The translations under genes were made by a program, and so were the position numbers. The notes below the pieces were generated by a model. The model worked only from the letters and a program-made list of their open reading frames with translations, was not told the DNA's origin and did no database searches. DNA of 64,000 bases from Stomorhina lunata. Its lineage: Eukaryota > Arthropoda > Insecta > Diptera > Rhiniidae. The stretch lies in contig OW121744.1 in assembly GCA_933228675.1 (NCBI GenBank), forward strand, positions 98,394,526 through 98,458,525, in the 5' to 3' direction. Positions 55,000 to 64,000 of the stretch are shown one piece after another (within the stretch, counting starts at the first letter, position 1; every line of letters begins with the position of its first letter).

Positions 55000-56619
55000 T
55001 GTTTCATAGTAAATGTGTTTTCGAGCGAGATTGAGAAAAGGACCTGTAAGAACCTCACAGGAACCTGTGAGATTGTGGACAAGACCATGGGTACTGATCC
55101 ACTGAGAGTTCCGATTAAGTAGCTTCAATATGTTTCCTATGTTTTCCACTGCAATAAATATTTATATCCATATGTGTAAAGTTATGAGAAAAGCTAAGAT
55201 TATATGTATTTTTAAGCCAAGGGCTTTAGCTCTTACTAGATCTACGATTAGAGATAAGATTACAGCTATGCCAAAAGATAGGATTGGAATTATGATAGAA
55301 CATTCGACTCGTTGTGAGTTGAGATACTATGACTTACATTTACGACTTGAGCTATAACTGCGGTTAAATGAGATATGACGTATAAAATGTTACAAACCAC
55401 TCGACTAATTAAAACTGACTAACCATTTTACCTTCGAATAACTGTTATCTCTCATGTTTCATGATGTTTTAATTATTTTATTTTTGGTCACATAAAAATA
55501 GGTGACAAAACGTTTACACCATTTTTTATTTATAACCTTTTTTTATTTTGTAAATTTTTTTAATGACGGTTTTGAACTTGAACATTGATAATGAAACCTT
55601 TGGGAAAATGTTTAGAATAAAATTAACTAACTATGTTTTTGTTGTTTTTTTAAGATACTTAAAATAAATGTAACCGAACTACAACTATTACAAATTATGA
55701 ATAATTCTTAAATACATATATAGAACTCTTAACTTTTTACCTTACACCTAAACTAGGCAGCCTATGCTGCCAGTAGCCGAAGACTTGTTGTGATTTTCGT
55801 AAATATAATGATCATTCAATGAATTCGTGAAGATGAGCACCAACAGCACTCAATTGTGTTCCTACACCACCATAGATGGAAGCGGTTGTAACGTATTTCT
55901 ATTAGTCTAGCAACAAACTATATGTTTGCCGATCGACTTAGAATCGCAAAAATGCAGCTGAATGCGATTTTTTTTTGGAACAACAATGACCTTTGTATAC
56001 CACAATGAAAATATCTTAGCTTATCGCTATATATGATTTCTGCTATTCATATGTAAATAAAATCCATTTTACGAATTTTGTAATGATCTGTCGCCTGTGG
56101 CTAGCATTGTGTTTCTGCTTAAGTATTTATCTCTCTAACTTGTTTTTTTTTTAATTATTTTAAATTGTTTCTTTAATTATGTTTACAATTATTTGGATAT
56201 CTTTATGATTTACCATGAGGTATAACTCAACAAAATTAACTCATTTTCTAAACGAAAAAAAAAATATTTAATTTTCTATTATTTTATGACTTGTATTAAT
56301 ACAAGAGAATTTGAATTTGGCATTTGGAGACAGGCAGATGTATTTGTTTAAGCATTATTTTAAATTAGGCCATAATAGTTTTTGTCTAAAATTCAATATT
56401 TAATTGCTATTGAAAATCCATAAAAAAAACTTATTTGGAAAAAAAAAAATATACAGCATAAGCGTGTTAATAGAAAAAATTAAGTTCTTTCAATTTAATG
56501 TAGGCCTAAGATAAAATAAATAACTCTACATAGTAACAATCGAAAATTAGACTATGTATAATATTTAACTACAGTGGAAAATTCCCCATGCTCATAATTT
56601 GTGAGCTACTTATGCTTTA
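55000..56619. other. Non-coding spacer
   Basis: AT-rich. At 55170-55360 there is degenerate AGATTA/AGCTAAGAT sequence that may be a decayed short repeat. The frames at 54937-55357 do not look like real proteins. Confidence 0.5.
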
Positions 56620-58127
56620 AAATTTAACGAAATTCTGTGATCACTCATTTTCAGAGACCGTAATTGTTATAACTTTTATCATAAAAGTCAGAAAATAAAA
56701 GTTATTTTTTGACTTTTATTTTTTCGAGCAGAAATAAAAGTTATTTTTGACTTTTATTTTTTCGAGCAAAAATAATAGTTATTTTTGAGTTTTATTTTTT
56801 CAAGCAAGAATAACAGTTATTTTATGATTTTTATTTTTTCGAGCAGAAATAAAAGTTATTTTTTGACTTTTATTTTTTCGAGCAGAAATAAAAGTTTTTT
56901 TTGTTTGAAATTATGATAAATTTATTGAGAAATTTTTTCAAACAAAGATAATTTTTCAGTGAAAATAATTTACATATACTCAAAAATTGATGGAGTTGTG
57001 TTTTGCAATCATAATTGGTGTTGGAAACACAAAAATAACTTTTATTTCTGCTCGAAAAAATAAAAGTCAAAACATAATTTTTATTTCTGCTCGAAAAAAT
57101 AAAAATCAAAAAAAAAACTTTCAGACTATCAAAATGGTATACTTGGTTTAATTCTCCGACATTTCCTTGCGGTTGCTTTTTTTAATCAAAAATTTAGAAA
57201 TAACAGTTATTTTCGGTCCCTGCTCATTTTTCATACCAAAAATTTATTATTTTAAAATTTGTATATTAAAAACTCGATTTTCTGGTTAATTATGATAGAT
57301 AGAGCTAAAGTAACGAAATCCTGAGATCACTCATTTTTTATACCAAAAATAATTTTTTTTTGAAATATTTATATTGAAAACTTTATAGTCGATTTTCTTG
57401 TTAATTATGATAGATAGAGCAAAAATAACGAAATCCTGTGATCACTCATTTTTTGGATCAAACAAATTTTTGTTTTAAATTTTCATATTGAAAACTTTAA
57501 AGTCGATTTTCTCGTTAATTATGATACATAGAGCAAAAATAACGAACTCCTGCGATCACTCATTTTTTATACCAAAAATATTTTTTTTTTATTTTTATAT
57601 TAAAAACTTTAAAGTCGATTTACTCGTTAATTATGATAGATAGAGCAAAAATAACGAAATAATGTGATCACTCATTTTTTATATCAAAAAAATTGTTGTT
57701 GAAAACTTTAAAGTCGATTTTCTTGTTAATTATGATAGATAGAGCAAAAATAACGAAATCCTGGGATCACTCATATTTTATATCAAATATAAATTTTTTT
57801 GAAATTTTTATATTAAAATTTTTTATACTGAAAACTTTAAAGTCGATTTTCTCGTTAATTATGATAGATAGAGCAAAAATAAGGCAAATGATCACTCATT
57901 TTTTATACCAAAAATAATTTTTTTTGAAATTTTTATATTGAAAACTTTAATGTCGATTTTCTCTATTATTATGATAGATAGAGCAAAAATAACGAAATCC
58001 TGTGATCACTCATTTTTTATATCAAAAATATTTTTTTTTTCAAAATTTTTATGTTGAAAACTTTAAAGTCGATTTTCTCATTAATTATGATAGATAAAGC
58101 AAAAATAACGAAATCCTTTGATCATTA
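56620..58127. repeat. Tandem repeat of about 108 bp, hosting a hAT-like element
   Basis: Eight or nine diverged monomers contain GAAAACTTTAAAGTCGATTT, TTAATTATGATAGATAGAGC, AAAAATAACGAAATCCTG and GATCACTCATTTTTTATACC. The first is interrupted at 56652 by the hAT-like element, and the last is cut at about 58128 by the dispersed repeat; one further partial monomer lies at about 58937-59010. Confidence 0.85.
56652..57222. mobile_element. hAT-like foldback element, copy 2, with 8-bp target duplication
   Basis: 571 bp from CAGAGACCG to CGGTCCCTG (imperfect terminal inverted repeats), flanked by CTCATTTT at 56644-56651 and 57223-57230. The uninterrupted target GATCACTCATTTTTTATACC is seen in neighbouring tandem monomers, which confirms the ends. 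An 8-bp duplication and CAGGG-type ends are hallmarks of hAT elements. The interior is two inverted arms of AAAATAAAAGTTATTTTT-like units around a central block. No transposase; it would need one in trans. Confidence 0.88.
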
Positions 58128-58130
58128 ATT

Positions 58131-58940
58131 ATACCCTTCACCATCATAGATGGAAAGGGTATTATATGTTTGTGCTGATGTATGTAACGCATAGAAATAT
58201 TTGTCTTAGACCCATCTTTTAGTATACCAATAGGTTTAGAATCACTTTTTTAGTCGATTTAGCGATGTCCCTCCGTCCGTCTGTCCGTCTGGCTGGCTGA
58301 ACCCCCATGTAAACCTTGTAATCAAACTACAGGTCGCAATTCTTCAGATAATTTGATGAAATTTAGTACAGATCATTTTTTTAATAGTGGGACCAGTGGG
58401 CTATTGAAATTCGTCAAAATCGGTCCATTATTTATGGTACTTCCCATAGGTCCCACTTCCCGGAATCGATATATTGGCCACAAATATAAATATTTTTTCA
58501 TGAAATTTAAAACAAATACTCCTTATGTAAATTTAAATCACTGTACCAAATTTCCTTGAAATCGGTCCACATTTGGCCATAGCTCCCATACAAACTCTTC
58601 TGTCAAAACGCACTAAATGAGATGAAAACCAATAAAAAAAAGGCTCATAAATCTGAAGATAATGAGAATTTTTGAGCTTATTTTTCGCATACGTAATTTT
58701 TGTATAAACTGTAATAAATTTGCTAAATTTCAAGATAATCGGTCCACATTTGACCCTAGCCCCCATATAAGTCAAAATGACAAAAACAGCTTAAATATAT
58801 AAGTTTTGAGAAAATGTTTTCATGATGGAAAAATTTAGCAAATATTTGTCTTTATACAAGAAAAACAACACCTTTTAACATAGCGGTGAAGGGTATCGTA
58901 TGGTCGGGCTTGGCGACTATAGCACTTTCTTGCTTGTTTT
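58131..58940. repeat. Dispersed fly repeat, copy 2
   Basis: ATACCCTTCACC (58131-58142) and its inverse GGTGAAGGGTAT (58885-58896) lie near the ends, followed by CGTATGGTCGGGCTTG to about 58940. It interrupts the 108-bp tandem repeat, which resumes with TTTTTTATACC, so it is younger than the array. Same organisation as 54223-54999. Confidence 0.75.
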
Positions 58941-61108
58941 TTATACCAAAAGTAAAATTTTTTGGAATTTTTATATTGATAATTTTAAAGTAGATCTTCT
59001 AGTTATATTACCTTTTGAAGATTATAATATTTTATTTTAGTTAAAATTTAACATAATAACTTTTTGTTTCCAAACTTAAAAATAATTTTCATATATATAT
59101 TTAAATTCTGTAAATATTTAAATAAATGATAAATATTTGTCATTAATTAACTTTTGCCATGACAGCGAACACATTAAAAACAAACCTTTGGAAAAATAAA
59201 TATTACCTAAAAGTATTGTTTTATTTTTTGACTAGATTTATTAAAACTTTATAATAAAAAAAACATTTCATTTTTTAAATTATCTGGTTAAAAATGTGGT
59301 ACAGGCACTAATGCCTAAAAGCATGCCACAAAAAATGACTAACGAAAAAAAAAACTGAAATGTTGGATAACAAAAACAGCAACAATGAATAAAATTAAAT
59401 TAAATAAAACGAATAAAATTAAATAAATATAAATATATGTATGTGCCAGATATAAACGAAATATTTAAGCAAAAGTATGTATTAGCAATTAAAATGGCAA
59501 AATGTTAAGCAAAATTACATAAAAAAAGAGTTAAATAAAATTTATAATAAAGTTTATAATAGAGCAGTTACAAAAAAGTAAAAAAATTGTGTTTAATTTC
59601 TTTGTTTGGTAAAGGTTTTTTAGCAAAAATGTCTATGACACCACCTTTATTTATAGGGAATATTAATAACATGCCTAAAAGTAGGCAACATTATATAAAT
59701 TAAACTCATGCATGCCTAATTGAAGTCACACATACAGCTTTATGTATGTGTAAACAATGCACACACATTTTGTTATAAACATTTGTATATGTACATACAC
59801 ACACATTTGTACATTTGCACACACATTTTGTAATAAACATTTTGTATATACAAAAATTTATATTTTAAACATTTTCTATTTATTCTGATTTCTTTTTTGC
59901 ATAATAATGCTAATGGTCACTAACTTTTAATTACTATTCCTGACCCAGCGGCCTTTTAATAATGGTTAAATCTCGAGTGTGTTTGTATGTGTTAGCATTT
60001 TTAAATGCATATAATTTTATTTACTCCTATCTTTAATGCAAGAGGTGGTACCACTTTTTATTGTAGTTATAATTGTGGTTTTTTAAATATACTCACACTT
60101 TTACATATACCTTTACATTCTCATTTACTTGCATATTTGCTTTATATATATATAAAAAAAAACTGAATTTTCTACTTATATACATTAATGTTATACACAC
60201 ACTTTATGCTCATTTTCCCTTGTATTGTTGTGCTTGTTTTTTCCTACTTATATCCTTGTTTTTTTTTCTATATGTATTTACACGTCCATGTAATAGTTGG
60301 CTGCTAGTGTTAGTCTCATCTGTAAGTGTAGTTTACTCACCAGCCAACCAATCAGCTTAACGCACATATTGTGGGTAGTTATTGTGGGCCCATTTTTGCC
60401 CATTATATCAAGATGTGCATATTTATCCAGAGCTTTAATTTGTGGGTTGGTTTCTTTTTGTTTTTCGTTTTTCGCTGGTCCTTTTCTTTTTTATCCTCTA
60501 AATACATTGATTTTTTATAAAAAGTCTTTTATTTAATGTTACGCACTTTGTTGCTTTTTAGCTATTCAAATCTTCAAATCTTTGGGTTTTAAGTCTGATT
60601 TCGGCGTTATAATCTGCAAGATTTAAAAAGGGAAGAAAAGGAATAATATTTTCTTAGAACGAACCATCCTTTTATATTTTATATATATATAAATGGATGG
60701 TTGAGGCCCTATGCTCCACTGGGAGTCAAGGATAACAGAAGAAGAACGAACAAGGTTTTATGGCAAAAGTTTTTTTTTCAAAAAAAGTTTTAATATAAAG
60801 ATATAGAAATTAAAGCTTTTTGTTTTTTATTAACATATTTTGACCCTGGTAATGAGAAGGTTAATACTGCCCGATTTTTAACAAAATTTCAGAAAGTATC
60901 TTATGTAATATTCAAAATCTTTTTTGTTTAAAACCTAAAACTATGTTAAGTAATATTATATTTTGGAAAAAAATTATAATAAAAATTTCCATCATCCTTC
61001 AATTTGATGGTACTGGAATGCCACAAGAGTTATTGGTAAATTTTGTCCTGAATTTTATTCTTTAATATAAGTGTAACAAAATTTTGGACCCATAACGCAA
61101 TTTTTTAA
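58941..61108. other. Non-coding AT-rich region
   Basis: No gene seen. CA-rich and AT-rich simple sequence near 59730-59860 and 60150. TGCTCCACTGGGAGTCAAGG near 60710 resembles the end of a dispersed repeat. The + strand frames at 60073-60536 are hydrophobic, AT-driven and unconvincing. Confidence 0.5.
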
Positions 61109-61300
61109 CGATAAAACTGAAAAAATGTTGTGTGTTTCTGTTCAGTTGATAATCTTCGCTTTATCTTGATGCAAGTTAAAACATTTAAATTCTTATTTAT
61201 TCGGTCTCGCAAATTTGATTAAACACGTGGTTTTCGATCTGTGTAGAATTGGGGATGCTCCTCCTAATGATGATGACCCAACAAACCATCATAGGATTCT
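61109..61300 (+). mobile_element. Decayed hammerhead-element copy, opposite orientation
   Basis: Reverse-complemented, this stretch follows the order of 20480-20670: AGGAGNATNCCC, AATTCTA, AGATCGAAAAC, GACCGAATAAATA, GCGAAGATTATC, GAACAGAAACACAC and TTTTTTCAGTTTTATC. The ribozyme (about 61250-61295, + strand) is dead: the core reads CUAAUGA instead of CUGAUGA, and GAAAC is lost, although GAUG/CAUC of stem II persists. Confidence 0.65.
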
Positions 61301-62069
61301 TATTTGTGCGATGTTGTTTTTGGAAAACAATAGATTTTCTTCAGCGATTGTCAAATTATATGAGATCCAAATCTTGTTTCAACCTTTCCCAATCTTTCAT
61401 TATGTTACATGACGATCTTTTACATTCAGTTTTTATATAATTTCCTATAGTTCCTAGGAGGAATATATAGGGCCATAACAAATTCTTTCTATTCAATTGT
61501 ATCTTTTGCTGAGTTTTTTATTTATAGGCAATTCTTCACGCGTTAGACGATCTTCCTATTCTGTGACTATCATGCAGGTTGCAATCAAGAGCTGAGCTTG
61601 CTATTTCATTTTAGGGCTTTCTTAGCATGTGTCCTATTCACATTCACTTGCATCGTATAATCTCTAAGGCTATTGGTTCCTGGAGCATAGACTCCTAAAG
61701 GCAGCGTTGGTAATAGTGTTTGACCGGAAGATATGTATTATTTTCCTAGTCAGCGATTTATAACACCTGCAATTCTTTCTTAGATTCCTCCATGCTCGCA
61801 GGCGTAAGCATAGCACAGATTTTATACTGGCGTTAAAAATTTTGATTTTAGTGCTTCTAGATATAAATGTAGAAGTCTATATCTTCTCGAGGGAGCTAAA
61901 TGCTGCACGATCTATGTTTAACATAAATGATTTCCTGAACAACAAACGAACTGTGGACACGGTTTAATATAGTAAATCATAATTTAACATAATGATATTG
62001 ATTTGATCAATGCAAAATTTTGGACTTGATCTGCGTCAAAAATGGTAAAAATAATAGCATAAAAATGTT
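61301..62069. other. Non-coding spacer
   Basis: No gene or clear repeat recognised on either strand. Confidence 0.5.
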
Positions 62070-63640
62070 TTAGGTCTAATTATATCCACCATCAAAAAGA
62101 ATGGAGGATATATTAAGATTGTCATTCCGTTTGTAACTTTCTTAATATTGGCTCTAATTCAAAATATTCTGAATCCGTCTGTCTGAAGACACAATATGGC
62201 CTTAATAACTTGACAAAAATATTCTTTATTCTTGAAAAATTTTAGTATTGAAATTGGTCCCGTATAACCTCTCCTAGTCTAATCGATTATTTGCTAATAA
62301 ATGACAAACTAAAGTATGAAACACAATTGGAACGAACGACCAATTTTTCAGAACGAATATTCGTCGTTAGAAATATAACATATGGGTTAATATGAAAGTG
62401 CTCACAACTGATGCGTACGACGAAATTCGTTGTGCGTATCGAACAGTGCGATAGGTTTATTTATATTTCATACGCAGACGAACGACGAATAAACTGGTTT
62501 AGAGTGACTGTATTTCTATTTCAGTTGTAAAATATTACAAATTATATGTGTTCTTGTTAAATACGGTCACCTTAAAGAATGTAAACAAAAAAAAAATATT
62601 TTAAATATAATTAATTAAATAAAATAATCTTGTGAAATAACAAGAGAATTAAATACAAAAAAATTGCAAATGTTGTGAGTGCGCGATATGTCCGAAAGTG
62701 TAAGTAATTTGTACAAATAAAAAATCAACAAAAATGACGTCAACAACGTTTATTCGTCCCAACTGTGTTCAATGGACGAATGTACAAGGCGAACTTTTAA
62801 AGCCGAATTCGTCGTGCTGGACGAAATTAGTCATTCGTCCCAATTGTGTTTCTACCTTAAAACAGGTATGACGACGAATTTAGTATGGAAATGTTTTACA
62901 TAAGCACTAGACATATAAAATTGAATCGAAATCGGTTCACATTTAGCCATAGCTCCAATACAAAACAATTACGGAAACAGCCCAAAAACGATCTATAATA
63001 CACTTAAATGCCAATAAATTACTATAATAGTATGACCACTAAATTTAACGCAAAAAATTTTTATGTCAATGTCAGCCCTTGTGCATTTGTCACAATCGAA
63101 CACCAATTGACCATAGCTCCCATATAAAAAACTTACGAAAATACAAAAGTACCAAAAGATGGGGTTTTTGTGTCCGTCTGTCCATCAAATGCTTTTAAAA
63201 TAAGAGCTAGAGGCACAAAATTTTACAAATACGTTCACATTTAGTTAGAGCGCCCATATAACTCCTCCCCGAAAATCATATTAATGCTGATAAGTTGAAT
63301 ACAATTGTAATAGCTATGACGACTTAATTGAGAACAGATAAGTTTTATGCAAATATCAAATTTTATTGGAATCGGTCCATATGTGGCCATAGCTTCCATT
63401 TAGAAACCACTCCCAGAAACTACTATAATGCCACAAACGCCAGTTAAAAGCTATTAAATCTTGCATAAATAAGCTTTATATAAATACCAGCTAGTGTATA
63501 CAATTTTGTGAAAATCGTTCAATATTTAGCTATAGTTCTTATATATCTACAATGCGAAAGATTTTGAGATATATTTAGTATATTATGATTGCACCTACGA
63601 AATTGGATAGCTATCACTGTTAAGTCCAAACTTTATGTAC
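62070..63640. repeat. Diverged dispersed fly repeat, interrupted by a small element
   Basis: Phrases such as GTCATTCCGTTTGTAACTTTC, AATCCGTCTGTCTG, TCGGTTCACATTTAGCCATAG and CATAGCTCCCATATAAA recur in tandem-like fashion and resemble the interiors of the repeats at 54223 and 58131. No coding potential. A distinct element lies at 62318-62852. Confidence 0.6.
62318..62852. mobile_element. 535-bp element with GAAACACAATTGG terminal inverted repeats
   Basis: GAAACACAATTGG (62318-62330) and its exact inverse CCAATTGTGTTTC (62840-62852); the similarity continues inward imperfectly with ACGAA-rich sequence (AACGAACGAC versus GTCATTCGTC). No ORF. It interrupts the dispersed repeat around it. A target duplication is not obvious (TA is possible). 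Confidence 0.65.
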
Positions 63641-64000
63641 AGTAGATGCATTAGGAACTCCTAACAAAATATATGGAACCTGCCGTATAACTATCAAAGT
63701 GTTTTGCCTAACTACATATTAAGCAAAACGAAAAGTATTTAACAACTTATAAATGTTAAACTATACCCGGTTGTGAGACAAAATTTTGTGCAAAGTAAAT
63801 ACCAAGGAAACCTTTAAGATACTTTTAAATATTGAACTATAAGTCTACTGCAATCGAATTTAGTCCAAAGATTTCACCAACAATACCAACTTGTGTAAAA
63901 TTTCTTTTCGAATTTGTTCCAAATTTTGTATTAGCAGCACCCTCGTAGATTTGTAAGATATGTTCCTTAATTTAACACAATTTGATGTTGGGTGCCTAAG
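63641..64000. other. Non-coding window end
   Basis: AT-rich, nothing recognised. Confidence 0.5.

Noticed and set aside
61215..61440. Overlapping short frames
   Set aside because: They cross the decayed hammerhead element and have no protein-like features.

Overview
The window reads as nuclear DNA of a higher fly. The sequence is very AT-rich, the genes are split by GT-AG introns, the serine proteases and mobile elements are of dipteran type, and one dispersed repeat with a CGTATGGTCGGGCTTG-type end is one I associate with calyptrate flies (blowfly or house-fly relatives). The species cannot be named from this stretch. Cellular coding sequence is a small part of the window; most of it is tandem repeats and mobile DNA.

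Genes. Three paralogous secreted CUB plus trypsin-like serine proteases could be assembled exon by exon: protease A on the + strand (6340-12757, 4 exons, 630 residues), protease B on the - strand (41008-36828, 6 exons, 402 residues) and protease C on the - strand (49888-41349, 6 exons, 412 residues). All keep the His/Asp/Ser triad and Asp189 (chymotrypsin numbering), so trypsin-like cleavage after Lys/Arg is expected. They share intron positions and phases. Protease A carries a long Ser/Thr-rich linker and has lost one intron. Large introns of B and C are packed with minisatellites.

Tandem repeats. Five loci (1-797; 2126-5270; 13080-17170; 18121-20930; 42431-44455) hold different 31-bp repeats that share the palindromic core TTTTCTATAGAAAA but have locus-specific linkers. 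An 11-bp satellite (22563-25327 and 32280-35187) was split by a young Ty3/gypsy element. A related 12-bp satellite (37500-40085 and 44456-44790) fills introns of proteases B and C. A 108-bp tandem repeat lies at 56620-58127.

Mobile DNA. The LTR retrotransposon at 25328-32279 looks intact: matching 424-bp LTRs, a CTAG target duplication, a tRNA-Arg-type primer site, a small upstream ORF, gag, pol, and a textbook -1 frameshift signal. There are two decayed DD41D mariner-superfamily copies, two copies of a hAT-like foldback element, several tRNA-derived SINE-like pieces, and other non-autonomous elements with terminal inverted repeats.

Most unusual content. Hammerhead-ribozyme motifs occur on both strands: a type I hammerhead at 16710-16778 (+) inside a 459-bp insertion, one at 20470-20532 (-), a duplicated pair at 4036-4081 and 4500-4545 (-) in a direct-plus-inverted terminal-repeat arrangement like that of Penelope-type elements, and a decayed relative at about 61250-61295. 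Every intact one sits inside a 31-bp array.
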